Counted from the first letter of the stretch, positions 1 through 11,273 are shown. The stretch is 23,653 nt of DNA from Byssochlamys sp. IMV 00236 (GCA_001931875.2 MSJH02000171.1:1-23653); one strand, 5' to 3'. The notes: generated from the letters alone by a model not told the origin. Numbers and translations: made by a program.

Positions 1-439
1 TGCATCTTCTCGAAATATATTTATCTGAAGGATTCAGAACAATGTCTTTTATAGTTTTTTGTTTTTTAGGTAATGGAAGAGGGTTTGTAGAGGATGAAGC
101 TCTTTTACCTATACAACTTATTAATAATTCATGTAGGATGTAGTACATATGAACACTTTACGAGGTATGTTGATTTTACGAATGAAAGGAAAAAGAAAGA
201 TACGACAACAGTTTTTCTTTATCGAATGCTTTGGGCAACTTTTTTGACAACATAATTGTTGTATGTCAGAAAAACGATCAACTTTTATAAATTTTCTTAT
301 CAAGCTTGCAGTGATGTATATTTAAAGCAGAACAAGTACGAATTAGAGATATATTGACAGAATTGGTATCCTAACGATGTTTTTATATTAGACAAAGAGG
401 ATTATATGCATAGAAACCTTCAGATGGTTTATTAACAAA

Positions 440-1130
440 AAGTGATTGTGGAAAACTATACACCAAGAGTTGAATGAAGCTAGAGCAAAACCACGAGCTG
501 AATATCTTTGAAAAACCTTGTATGATTGCCATCCCACATGGAACAAGCGACTATATTGGCTTTGCAGTAAAGGAGCAAGAAGATCAGATACAAGCTAGTC
601 ATTACCTAAGTAAAGGCGACGATGTAGGAAAGTAGCAGAGCTGTATACTAGAAAGATTGACCAATTCATTTAAAAATTCAGTATATACCCAGCATTTATG
701 TTTTATTTTAAAAGCTATTACTTAGAGTGAGTTGGTACAACCAATTGATGACAAACTATTTACAAAGAAAGAGGAACAGAAGTGTGGATCGCTTAGTCTT
801 TATCTTGGTTGATGATGTTCATACCGATTTTATGCACATTACCGCAAGGACGTCTGCTAATATCGGATGTATGAAATCAGAAGCTAAAGAGACAAGAAAG
901 AGGGTTATTACAACAGAAGAGATCAATGAGTTGTCGTTAGAATATATGGTGCAGAAAGTGCATATTGATGAAGAAGCTTGTTATATTGCCAAGTGTTTCA
1001 CGACGTAAGCTGTATACAATGTATCAACTGAGCAAGGAATGATGGCTGCATGCAATTGTATAGACTTTCAACGAAATAGGTATGCCTGTAAGCATATGTA
1101 TTTGGTTTATCGCTTCGATATCGCATTTTC
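440..1130 (+). pseudogene. MULE-type transposase relic, plus-strand copy (N-terminal fragment, deleted DDE core, SWIM zinc finger)
   Basis: Decayed transposase. Around 480-560 a frame reads like the N-terminal DNA-binding part (ARAKPRAEYL, stop, KTLYDCHP) and matches the start of the minus-strand copy at 1346-1636. Around 640-720 a piece reads like the end of the catalytic core (SIYPAFMFYFKSYYLE), and 727-1005 gives SWYNQLMTNYLQRKRNRSVD and onward. After an in-frame TAA at 1006-1008 the same frame continues with a CxC...CxH cluster (ACNCIDFQRNRYACKHMYL, about 1047-1100), which is a SWIM zinc finger. The catalytic DDE segment between the N-terminal piece and the 640 piece is missing. In MULE/FAR1-like transposases the SWIM finger follows the DDE domain, so the order fits. 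Several stops and frame changes make it inactive. Confidence 0.7.
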
Positions 1131-1636
1131 TTCCATGTCGCTCATGTCAATCGTAATCTTTTCAGGACAGAGACTGGCAGAATGTTTTAAATGGTAGAGC
1201 CAGTGACTTACAGGCAAGAAAGATCTATCAGTAGTGAAGAGGTATGCAACAGGACAGCCAGTTCCAGTTTCTGCATGCCTGATCACCAAAGTATACAACA
1301 GGCCATCTCTAAATACAGTCGTATTATGCGTTGCATCCGGTCTTCTTACTTTTTTTTTTTTTGCAAGGTTCTTTGAACGGCCATAGCGTGTTGCTTGCTT
1401 CCAGCGCGATGGCATTCATACAGACTTCTCCAAAGATAGTCTGCACGTGGTCTACCTCTAACTCCATTCGGCTCTTGATCTGTGATGTTATTTCTAGTTG
1501 TATTCTCAATAATCCACTTAACACCATACTTAACAACATAGCTCTCAATAACTTTCTTGTACTGTGCGATATCCGTAACTTGAAGCTCAGGGACAGGACT
1601 GTAAGCAGCAATGTTAATTTCAGTTGAAGAGTTCAT
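1107..1636 (-). pseudogene. MULE-type transposase relic, minus-strand copy (N-terminus plus start of DDE domain)
   Basis: Reading from 1636 downward, about 90 codons give the N-terminal domain (KWIIENTTRNN, GVRGRPRADYLWRSLYECHR). The frame then breaks in a run of A (plus-strand T run near 1351-1361). The second frame (1415-1107) continues with DATHNTTVFRDGLLYTLVIR, TGTGCPVAYLFTTDR and ITIDMSDMEENAI, which match the beginning of the MULE DDE domain: the first catalytic Asp region, the 'G.PVA' strand and the 'iDms..E..AI' helix. The copy ends there, lacking the second half of the catalytic core and the SWIM finger. The truncated end lies against the end of the plus-strand copy. A frameshift in a homopolymer could be biological or a sequencing error; the truncation is not. 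Confidence 0.7.
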
Positions 1637-2018
1637 TTTTAAAAAGATAGAAATAGAGAGAATAGTAGAGCTATAAAATAAGAAGCAATGTTGTGTTTAT
1701 TGTACTAATATTTGTTTTAAAAGAACAAGATGTCGGTGACTAACAACTTGGATTATTGAAAAGAAATAATTTAGTTTGAAAAAGGAATACACTGTTAACT
1801 TTTTAAAAAAGGAACACAAAGTTTAAAAGAAAAGCTGCCACAAAAGCAGTATTTTTCGTTGGGTATTTACGTGCATCCGACTAATGAACTTACGTCACTG
1901 ACCAAAGTTCATGCATCGGCCCACCTTTCTAGAAAAACCAATCATTTATTTCTCTGAAATAGATATTTTTTTATTCTTTTTTTTTTTTTTTTTTTTTTTT
2001 TTCTTTCTCTCTGATATA
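1637..2018. other. Intergenic region with T26 tract upstream of the BAG gene
   Basis: No coding signal seen. The last part holds an uninterrupted run of 26 T (1977-2002) ending 16 bases before the chosen start codon of the BAG gene. Poly(dT) tracts of this kind can exclude nucleosomes in fungal promoters; that role is inference here. Confidence 0.6.
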
Positions 2019-3617
2019 ATGTATAGAAGAAATCCCACACGGGCCTTGAGTATTGATGACATCTTACAGTTGCAGTCCTTGCTTGCATATGAACAAGATG
2101 AGCGCGCAAAACACATCGAAGAGTGTCAAAACTCATCCAATGTAGTGCACCTTCACCCTATTTATCGCTCAGCAAGTCCAGCAGAAATAGCTGCTGCTGC
2201 CAGAGGCGAAAAACAGCGATTGGAGCAAGCACTCTATAATCTTAGGTTACTCAAAGAAGAGTATCGCCGTCATAGAACTCGTCAGATCCAAGCTTACCTA
2301 GACGAATACCGAAGACAGGCTCTGATTCGTGCTGTATTGCAGGAAGAAGAAGAGCGCTACTACCGTCAGTGCATTGCGGCAGCCTTAGAGCAACAACGTG
2401 TGAATGAAACATGGAATAGGTATATTCAAATGAATACACAGCAACAAGAAATAGAGCGACAACTGGACGAAGCATACCGAACCGGGTACTCTGAATACCG
2501 CGCACAGCAGCTGGCCGAGTTGCTTAAACATCTGTTTGAGCAACAATACCAAGAAAAAGACAAAGAATACAAACAAGTGGAAGAAGAGGACGATGAAAAA
2601 TCAAACAATGATGAAGCTGTGGCTGAAGTATGGAAATTCTTGTCTGATCAAAAGCAAGACTCTGAAACACCCCGTTCTGCATTCCTCACATCAGAACACA
2701 GCACCTTGGAAGAAAACCAATCAACCCCCGAGGCTTCTCTTTCCCATGAAGCAAGTGAAGAAGAAGATGGATATGAAGATGATATAGAAGAAGACAAGAC
2801 ACTCGAGGATGTGGCACCAGACACAAGTCATACCCAAAGAACTCTTCCACCTCTTGCCGATCATGTGGTTACCCTAAAAGATCTTGTTAACCAATTGGCT
2901 TCACAACCGGTTCTAGTCGGTGAGCAGTACAACTCAGCTCCAGGAAAGGCATTTTACTGTGATGAACCCAAGCCTTCGGGTATTTGGGAAAAGGACCAAC
3001 CCAAGAAAACAGAGAAACCCAAGGTAGAAATTCCCGAGGTGAAGAAGAAACCTTATTTACCAGAGCATGTCTTTACTGAGGCAGAGCCAACGCCTACAAG
3101 TGAACGAATGAGTGTATCTCCAGTAGATGAAGAAGAAGAAGAAGAAGAAAGGGAGAATCAGAGATTTGTGGATGAAATAGCAGCAGAGCAACAAAAAGAG
3201 ACAAAATCTAAAGATCCACAAGAGTTAAAGACGATACAGCAATTAAATGAAATTTCTAAAAGTCTCGAAAGCGAAACAAGTGATATCGTTAGTCGTTGGC
3301 AACATGTACTAAACCAACCATTAACGTTTAGCAAACAGAAAGAAGGCACACTGTTATTGACAGCTACTACAGATGCGAATCGAGCTTATCTAGGATCAGA
3401 AGATGAATTGATGAGGGTTATGCTAAAGTTGGATACAATCGAAAGCAACGGTGATGAGTCTATTAGAAGTTATCGTCGTGAGCTTGTACAGAAATGTCAA
3501 AGCATGTTGGATCAATTGGATTTACATAAACAAGCTGAATTGCAAAAGGCGCTTTCTGCAAGTAAACATCCAAAAAGAAGAAAGAGACGACATCATCGTT
3601 CACAGAGAAAGTGTTGA
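2019..3617 (+). CDS. BAG-domain co-chaperone (Hsp70 nucleotide-exchange regulator), 532 aa
   Basis: Single-exon gene. I chose the ATG at 2019 (MYRRNPTRAL...) because the ATG at 1911 would translate the T26 promoter tract into poly-Phe. Residues about 60-200 are a long Arg/Gln/Glu-rich segment that looks like an extended helix or coiled coil (repeated EEY, RQ and QQ runs). Residues about 200-400 are acidic, low-complexity and rich in Pro/Ser/Thr, with a poly-Glu tract near 3125-3148. Residues about 405-500 form a C-terminal helical bundle with the BAG signature: QLNEISKSLE, then ELMRVMLKLDTIESNGDE, SIRSYRRELV and QKCQSMLDQLD. BAG domains bind the Hsp70 ATPase lobe and promote nucleotide exchange. 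The tail is basic (KHPKRRKRRHHRSQRKC). The N-terminal half is not recognised and may be a client- or cytoskeleton-binding region (inference). Confidence 0.82.
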   Translation: MYRRNPTRALSIDDILQLQSLLAYEQDERAKHIEECQNSSNVVHLHPIYRSASPAEIAAAARGEKQRLEQALYNLRLLKEEYRRHRTRQIQAYLDEYRRQALIRAVLQEEEERYYRQCIAAALEQQRVNETWNRYIQMNTQQQEIERQLDEAYRTGYSEYRAQQLAELLKHLFEQQYQEKDKEYKQVEEEDDEKSNNDEAVAEVWKFLSDQKQDSETPRSAFLTSEHSTLEENQSTPEASLSHEASEEEDGYEDDIEEDKTLEDVAPDTSHTQRTLPPLADHVVTLKDLVNQLASQPVLVGEQYNSAPGKAFYCDEPKPSGIWEKDQPKKTEKPKVEIPEVKKKPYLPEHVFTEAEPTPTSERMSVSPVDEEEEEEERENQRFVDEIAAEQQKETKSKDPQELKTIQQLNEISKSLESETSDIVSRWQHVLNQPLTFSKQKEGTLLLTATTDANRAYLGSEDELMRVMLKLDTIESNGDESIRSYRRELVQKCQSMLDQLDLHKQAELQKALSASKHPKRRKRRHHRSQRKC

Positions 3618-4030
3618 AATAGTAATAAAATATTTTCAGAAACTATTCTCGCACATTACAAGATCAATAACAGTTACACTTTAGTTGATCATCTATCCTT
3701 TCTTTATAAAGACAATGAATTCTGGTTTTTTGAATATAAATAATGTGGTCAACACTTGTAACACGTAATTGAAAAAGTTGTTAGAGACTTGATATCAAAT
3801 TAATAACTGATTTACTAATCATTTATTTATTCATTCATTCTTTTGCTTATTGTTGTCTGCAATTATCATTTTTCTATCAGTGTGCGAATAATTTGTAAAG
3901 TGTAAAGGTTGAAAGAGCTACAGTTTTTTAAGTTTAATTTCCACCATTTTATAATTCAGATATAGAGTGACTTTTATTCGGAGTATATATAATGTCTATG
4001 AGTTTATTTGTTTGTTTGTTTGTTTTGTTT

Positions 4031-4064
<34 letters not shown>

Positions 4065-4080
4065 CTTCTTCGCTGGCAGA
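3618..4080. promoter_or_regulatory. Intergenic region upstream of HPP gene, ending in T32 tract and a 3' splice-site-like CAG
   Basis: No gene is seen. Immediately before the HPP start lies T32 (4033-4064) followed by CTTCTTCGCTGGCAG, and the ATG begins one base later. A pyrimidine tract followed by CAG is what a 3' splice site looks like, so a 5'-UTR intron ending at 4079 is possible. Otherwise this is a poly(dT) promoter element. Confidence 0.4.
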
Positions 4081-5067
4081 ATGTCAAGATTATCAAGATT
4101 ACCTTATTTTCTATCATATTTTCTAGGTTATAGAAAACCAGATCATAAGCAAAAGATATTACCACTATGGAAGATTTGCTTTTGGTCATTCTTGGCTGCA
4201 TGGGTGGGCATTGCTGTATTAGAGATTTTGTTTGTCTATGCTCCTTCATTTCAAGCACATCATACACCAATGATTATTGCATCATTTGTAAATAAAATAA
4301 ATGAATACTCGAAATATGATATATAACATTCTATTATATATTAGGGTGCCAGTGCTGTATTGATTTATGGTGCCATTGATGCTCCTCTAGCTCAGCCTCG
4401 AAATGTCATAGGTGGACAGATAATCGGATCAATCGTAGGAGTTGTCATTACACAATTATTCCTTGGTATTAAGCACGATTGGCCCTCCGAGGAACAAAGA
4501 ATAGCCGTACAATGGGTAGCTGGTGCTACTGCAATGGCTACTTCCTTGGTTATTATGCAATTGACCAAAACGGTTCATCCTCCTGCAGGTGCAACTGCAC
4601 TCATCGCTGTTACGACGACGAATGTGATCGACATTAAATGGTTTTATATTGGTGTTGTTACTTTATCCGCTGTTATGCAAGTGACCATTGGCTGCTTGAT
4701 TAATAATATAGAAAGAAAATACCCCTCCTATTGGTGGAAGCCTAATCGATTACCTCTGCAGGTCGATCCTTCCACATTAGGCACTGTTATGCCCTCGGTA
4801 ACTACTTTGACAGATCGTGAAAAGGAAGAAGAAGTTGTTGCAAGTAACTTGACAGCAGCAGAAGAAGGGATACTCGAACAAAGAAAGCCGCAAAAGGAAT
4901 CTGAGGACGAAGAGAGTATCAGTGTTATGCAAGGCATGATAGCCACTAGACTAAATGTAAAACATGCAGCTTCCATGTTGAAATCCCATTCAAGACAAGC
5001 ATTATCACTTGAAGAGCAGAAAGCTCTCAGTTCTTTACTAGACAAAATAACTAATCATTCATCTTAA
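4081..5067 (+). CDS. HPP-family integral membrane protein, 309 aa, two exons
   Basis: Exons 4081-4287 and 4345-5067; the 57-nt intron runs GTAAAT...TTAG in phase 0. The protein starts MSRLSRLPYF and has four or so hydrophobic segments in residues about 35-190: WKICFWSFLAAWVGIAVLE, ASAVLIYGAIDAPLAQPRN (ends of the second helix), GGQIIGSIVGVVITQLFL, and WFYIGVVTLSAVMQVTIGC. The family signature VHPPAGATAL is present near residue 165, and PLAQPRN matches the conserved loop of the family. HPP proteins are membrane proteins; plant and cyanobacterial members have been linked to nitrite transport, but the function of fungal ones is not established. The last ~120 residues are a hydrophilic, acidic tail, probably cytosolic, that I do not recognise. 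Confidence 0.88.
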
Positions 5068-5089
5068 CCCCCCTTTCATCTATATTTCT

Positions 5090-5718
5090 TTATTTCTTTT
5101 CTCCTTGCAATGTAACAACAACCCTGCGTGATCCACCATGCTCACGATGCTCACAAAGATAAATACTAACAATATATTAATTAATGCTTTGACCTCGATC
5201 AAAAAAACTTACCCTTGCCAAGTTCCAAGGTTTAAGCGACCATTGGTGATTGGAATATTAAGAGAAACGCCTACAATTCCTGATTTCAAGTGGCCAGGCT
5301 AATAATAAACAAAGAATTAGATTAGACACATCAATTAATTCACTTCCATACCATATCATCAGGGCCTTCTGCTGTGTGAATATAGGGAAATGATTCCGGT
5401 ACGATCTTATTTAAACCCATTTCCATATCCTTTTGTACATCAGGATCAGCGTTTTCATTAATCATTAATGAAGCAGAAGTATGTTGCACTATGCTTATTG
5501 TTTACAACTTGGTTTTTTTTTTTTTTCTTTTTTTTAGTCTCTTACAGAATACGTTGGCCAATCCGACCTTGAATGATTTTAATTCAGGAATCTGGTTAAC
5601 GATTTCATTATGAACAAGATGACAACCTATACACAAGTTAATTTTTACGTGTATTGTTTATTTATACAATACCTCTTCTACGAGGATTCAATCGAATTTC
5701 TCTTTGAAACCAGCTCAT
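5090..5718 (-). CDS. YjbQ/UPF0047 family protein, 141 aa, five exons
   Basis: Minus-strand exons: 5718-5673, 5626-5546, 5488-5352, 5298-5213, 5165-5090. All four introns (46, 57, 53 and 47 nt) have GT...AG ends and the joined frame is open throughout. The start gives [10 protein letters not shown]. Family landmarks in order: [91 protein letters not shown], and [20 protein letters not shown]. These cover the whole single-domain family at its usual length (about 140 aa). Bacterial YjbQ has weak secondary thiamine-phosphate synthase activity; the real cellular role is unknown. The conserved His and Glu of the HTSASL, NENAD and EHxxHGG motifs are intact, so it should fold and keep its site. It is transcribed divergently from ada3. 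Confidence 0.92.
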
Positions 5719-6072
5719 GTCGATAAGAAATAATAAAAAAAGAGTATTTTACTCTAAAGTAGACGATGTTAGTTTTTTTTTTTTTTTACCTGTTTTGTAC
5801 TAGATAAAAAAGGAAATTCAGACAAAAGGAAAATAAAGTGGAGCAAAAGATGAGACCTGTTTTACGCAGAGTTGACATCATCCTAAAGGACTCTCTTTCT
5901 CTCTCTCTCTCTCTCACTCAAAGACGTCGTATGCATGTCAAATTTAATTCCATGTTGTTTAAACCATGTGATTGATATCAATCCTTTTCTTCTTGTCCCA
6001 CAATGATGTTTTTCCACAAAGTCCGTAAATTGTGTACCTTTTTCAAACATTGATTCCCCTCTTTATAAATTT
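5719..6072. promoter_or_regulatory. Divergent promoter region between the YjbQ-type gene and ada3, with a pyrimidine (CT) repeat
   Basis: 354 bp between the two start codons. It contains a T-run (about 5773-5787), a CT microsatellite-like stretch (5891-5914) and ATTGATTCCCCTCTTTATAAATTT just before the ada3 ATG, in which TATAAA at about 6064 is probably too close to be a TATA box. No coding signal was seen. Confidence 0.45.
5891..5914. repeat. CT dinucleotide-rich tract
   Basis: Nearly pure CT repeat (with one TTT interruption) in the divergent promoter upstream of ada3. CT-rich stretches are common core-promoter elements in filamentous fungi; the function here is inference. Confidence 0.7.
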
Positions 6073-7818
6073 ATGCGTCGATATTCACAGCCTGTTACAG
6101 TTTCAGCAGCCACTGCTCTTCATTATCGACAATTTAAAAACTCTTCGAGTGTTTCTTCAAACATTGGATCTATACCAGATCCTATTGATTTATTAAAAAT
6201 CAAGGCTGATCTAGAAGCAATTTTACCCATTTCCGAAAGACGCATTCATAACTTACAAAAGGACCTTGTTCATTTAAAAAAGAATGTCAAGATAAAATGT
6301 AAACCACTATGTTTTTAATATCAAAAAAAGGTTATATAATACATCTTTGTAGTTGAACCAGAAAAGAAGCCACCAAGAGAAGATGACAACGGTAAAGAAG
6401 AATACAAAAACTTGTTGTTGACAAGATTAAACAATTTAAAAGATGAACCCATCATCTATAATAACTCACATAATAAGCAGCAACTAGAAAGACAGCTGTA
6501 AGCTTTCTCTTATAGTTTTATTCATAATATGTTAACTTCTTTTAACAAGAGCTCTAGAAACATTAAGAAAGAAGCGGCGAAGAGACGAATCGATTCAGGG
6601 CAGTTATAATAAGAGTATGTGTCCTATGAGTGAAAGGATAATATCCCTAATCTTTTTCTATAGAACCAACACAAACGATTAAACTGAAAAGAGCAGATGA
6701 AACTAGTCCACCAACTGCTAAAAAGTCTCACAATATGAAAAGAAAAAAGGCATCACAGATAAATGATAAAGAAGATGAATTAGACTTTGTAAGAGTAAAG
6801 CCTAAGGATCAAATTCCCATCTTGACCTTTTGGGCTGCCATTGATCCACATTTTCGACCATTGGAAGAAGCAGATAGAGAACTTTTACTAGAAAAGGTTT
6901 TTTTTTTTTTTGAATACATATATATATAACCTTCACTAATACCTGTTTATAAGCAGCCAGATGATGAAACGGCATATATCATACCACCCCTAGGAAGACA
7001 TTATACTGAAGTTTGGTCTGAAGATGACTCAATAAGTATACCTGGATTAAATCTATCTCCTTCTACAAGCTGTAGTTCAAGGCAAGGTTCATATGATAAT
7101 ATAAAATATAGCAATCAGATAACAGAAGACCATCTCTTGAAAGAAGACATCAGCTGTGGAGCACTGACAGAACGTTTATTAAGCAGCCTAATTCCGGATA
7201 AAGAGAGTAATGAGACAGATGAGGATAATGATGAAGACGATGATGACTACTTGCATCAAGGACAATTGGATGCAAATGACTTTGAGGATAGATTGATGAC
7301 AGAACTGCGGTATGTTGGATTATTCGCAGATGACGACGTAAGATTGCATTCAATACGCTTCTTAACGCTAAAAAAGGGGATCTCTTTAGGTGGACTGGAA
7401 CGCAAAAGAAGATGATGAGATCTGTGCAGAGCTAAGGGCAGTAGCAAAAGAACTAAAAGAACAACATGCAATAAACGAATCCAGAAAGAAGAAACTTCTT
7501 CGCGTTGTTGACAATCAACTTCAATATGAGCAGTACAGACATGTCTTGGACACGCTGGATGCTCAAGTTGAGCAGTGTTATCTGAAAAGATTTGTAAATC
7601 TACTAAAGTGTCAAAAGTTGTGGTGCTAATATTATATTTTATAGAGAATGCAAAAGTCAAAGAAACGAAAGAATGCGCCAATCAATGGAAAATCAAGCTT
7701 ATCAGATCATGCCATTTATGTAATGAATAAAAGAAAGGCGTGGATAGAGGCGCTAGAGAATATCTTCAAGGACAAGAACGTGGTTATGCCCACAGAATCA
7801 ATCTATGGAGAGTCCTAG
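6073..7818 (+). CDS. ada3: Ada3/Ngg1, HAT-module subunit of SAGA-type histone acetyltransferase complex, 475 aa, seven exons
   Basis: Exons: 6073-6298, 6353-6497, 6550-6614, 6664-6896, 6957-7337, 7390-7593, 7645-7818. Introns are 49-60 nt, and all junctions keep one open frame to the TAG at 7816-7818. The N-terminus has IPDPIDLLKIKADLEAILPI and RRIHNLQKDLVHLKK, the conserved N-terminal helix of Ada3 proteins. The middle is basic (LRKKRRRDES, KRADETS). Then come PILTFWAAIDPHFRPLEEAD, IPPLGRHYTEVWSEDD, an acidic run (about residues 305-320), and the Ada3 C-terminal domain: DFEDRLMTELRYVGLF, DWNAKEDDEICAELRAVAKE, LDTLDAQVEQCYLKRF. Ada3 links Ada2-Gcn5 to the complex and raises acetylation of nucleosomal histone H3. 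A nuclear location is expected. The gene converges on engB, with 81 bp between the stop codons. Confidence 0.9.
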
Positions 7819-7899
7819 TCATTCTCGTTAAACTGTATAAAATATATATATATATATTGTTGTCATAAAGTCCAAGCAGCTTATATTTACATATTTTTA

Positions 7900-9087
<1,188 letters not shown>

Positions 9088-9170
9088 TTGATCTATGTTT
9101 TATAAAGAAAAAGAGAAAAAGGGTGACCGGGTATTGCATTTCTTTTTTTTTTTTTCTTGTAATTTTCGAC
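9088..9170. promoter_or_regulatory. 83-bp shared intergenic region between divergent EngB-type and MnmE-type genes
   Basis: Only 83 bp separate the two ATGs, so both core promoters and 5'-UTRs must fit here. It contains TATAAA (about 9100-9105), a GA-rich stretch, GGTGACCGGGTATT (about 9122-9135) and a T13 run (about 9143-9155). The GC-bearing GGTGACCGGGT stands out in AT-rich DNA and is a candidate factor-binding site; this is inference. Confidence 0.6.
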
Positions 9171-10975
9171 ATGCACAGATTCTCTTCATTTCTATTTAAA
9201 AGACTACATCATGTTTGCAGTGTAACTACGCTTTGTAGACCAGAGACAATATATGCGCTATCCACTTCACCAGGGAAAGCTGGTGTTGCTGTCATTCGAG
9301 TATCTGGAAAAAGCGCCAAAAAAGTAAAAAGTTCAAGACATATATATATATATGACAGACAGCACTGACAAGCTTTCCTATGAAAAAAGGTTATAGAAAA
9401 AATGACAACAAGCCCAGTTGAGCCTAGAATAGCCCATTTCAGACGCATAAGACACCCAAAGACAGGTCAAGTTCTCGATCGTGGCTTGATCTTGTGGTTT
9501 CCTGGACCTCGCAGCTTCACAGGAGAAGACTCGGTCGAATTACAAATTCACGGAGGAAACGCTGTTGTCAAAGGTGTCTTGGAGGCATTACGCGAAATAG
9601 AGGACTTTAGGATGGCAGAGCAAGGTGAATTTGCAAGGAGGTAAGGTAGATCAGTCAAGTGTCGTTTATGTGCCCTAGTTGACATAAAATAGAGCCTTTG
9701 ATAATAACAAGCTGGATCTTACTGAATTAGAAGGGTTGGCAGACCTCTTGAACGCTGAAACAGAATTACAAAGAAAACTTGCCTTACAACAAGCTGAGGT
9801 AGGATGAAAAGTGATTACATAGGCGTAGATCATTCATTTTTATCTAAAAGGGCGGACTTAGAGTACCTTATGAAAAGTGGAGACAGGAAATAATTCACTG
9901 TATGGCCAAGACAGAGGCGGTGATAGATTTTGGAGAAGATGAAAATATAGAAGAAGGTGTTATGGATGAAGGTAAGCAGAAAAACATGGTTTGAATGTAC
10001 GGCTGAACGTCATTAGTTATTAGAGATGTTAGACAATTATATGCATCGATATCCAAACACTTAGACGATAGCCACATAGGTGAGATTGTTCGCAGCGGTA
10101 TTCATGTGGCGATCATGGGTCCACCGAACGCAGGAAAGAGCACTCTTTTGAATAGACTTACCAAGCGAGAAGCGGCCATTGTTTCAAATATACCAGGCAC
10201 AACAAGAGATATTGTCGAAGTTAAACTTGATCTAGCAGGATTTCCTGTTGTTCTATGCGACACAGCAGGCTTAAGAGAGTCATCCGATGTTATAGAAATG
10301 GAAGGAATTAAAAGGGCAAAAGCTAGGTAATAAAGAAAGTATTCATTACTGTATAATAAATAACAACGTATTATTAGAATCGACATCTCAGATATAAAGA
10401 TTTGTATGCTATCAGCAGAACAAGGAGAATCCATTGATCCTATGGTTGAGCAATTAATTGATGATAACACTTATGTTATATTGAATAAAGAAGATGCTGT
10501 TTCTCAGCAAGAGCTCGTTGATCTGTCAGAGAGAATCAGGGCTAAAGTGAAATCTAAAAATATATGGACAATGAGCTGCAAGACAGGCCTAGGCGTTGAT
10601 AGGTTTTTGGCAGAATTACTAAATGTACTCAAATCCAGGTATTAAAAGCTAAAGATCATAATGAGCCACATCTCATGTCTTTGTAGATTTGACTCAGCTT
10701 TAGATAATCCTGTATTGATTACACAAGCACGGCATAGAGAACACCTTGAAGAGTGTGCTCGTTCTCTAAAAGCTTTCTTAGGTAAACTATAGTAAGCTAG
10801 AATATATAAAATGATGTTAATCATGACCACTGTTAAAGATATGCCTACAGAAGAGCTCGTTCTATCAGCTGAAGAACTAAGGCTAGCAGCAAATGCGTTA
10901 GGCCGAGTTACAGGGCGCATAGATGTAGAAAAAGTACTGGATGTTTTGTTTGGGCAGTTTTGTATTGGAAAATAA
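9171..10975 (+). CDS. mss1: Mitochondrial tRNA modification GTPase MnmE/MSS1/GTPBP3, 477 aa, eight exons
   Basis: Exons: 9171-9323, 9390-9640, 9693-9798, 9851-9971, 10017-10326, 10378-10638, 10687-10781, 10839-10975. The seven introns are 45-66 nt and every phase fits. The N-terminus ([17 protein letters not shown]) resembles a mitochondrial presequence. The TrmE N-terminal domain starts at [20 protein letters not shown] and includes [20 protein letters not shown] and [11 protein letters not shown]. The helical domain carries an inserted GTPase: G1 GPPNAGKST (about 245-253), G2 region [12 protein letters not shown]3 DTAGLRE (about 291), G4 NKED (about 350), and SCKTGLG. The C-terminus LFGQFCIGK carries the catalytic Cys of the family's C-[GLI]-GK end. 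With its MnmG/Mto1 partner, MnmE modifies U34 of mitochondrial tRNAs at carbon 5. All hallmark motifs are intact. Confidence 0.95.
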
Positions 10976-11273
10976 AAAAAAAAAGGTCTGAACTACGGTG
11001 CTTCTTTGGAGGGCTTTTCCCACTGCATATTCTTGATATAGATGTCGTTGGCCGTCATTACAAACAACGATCAATACAAACCAAGAAGAGAGATGGGAAT
11101 GGTCTTTCATTTTTAAAAAAGACATACTCGCTATGTATGCTTTGAGAGTGTTACAAGATCACGGAATTACCAGAACGCGCTCCACAGCAAGAACGTTGTC
11201 GAGTTTCTGAAATTTCGACTAGAACCATGGATTAGTAAGTTTCAAGGAACTATTTTTGTACCTTTTTTTTTAA
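10976..11273. other. Intergenic stretch, no gene recognised
   Basis: Begins with A-rich 3' DNA of the MnmE gene. Short open stretches exist on both strands (plus strand about 10960-11145 and 11150-11235) but none has a recognisable domain. The slightly higher GC content at 11150-11230 hints at an old coding fragment, possibly linked to the decayed transposase downstream. I could not support a call. Confidence 0.4.

Noticed and set aside
1..360. Gene at the left edge
   Set aside because: Only short A/T-rich frames are present, with no motif; it may belong to the MULE relic but cannot be shown.
1911..2018. Upstream in-frame ATG at 1911 as the start of the BAG protein
   Set aside because: It would translate the T26 tract into poly-Phe; the ATG at 2019 gives a normal hydrophilic N-terminus.
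3967..4080. Upstream in-frame reading extending the HPP protein
   Set aside because: It passes through the T32 tract as poly-Phe and then meets the natural start MSRLSRLPYF at 4081.
4728..5045. 105-codon minus-strand ORF over the HPP gene tail
   Set aside because: It is antisense to a supported exon, Ser/Cys-rich, with no motif.
7256..7681. 141-codon minus-strand ORF over ada3
   Set aside because: It is antisense to well-supported Ada3 exons and rich in Ser/Leu/His, as expected of a shadow.
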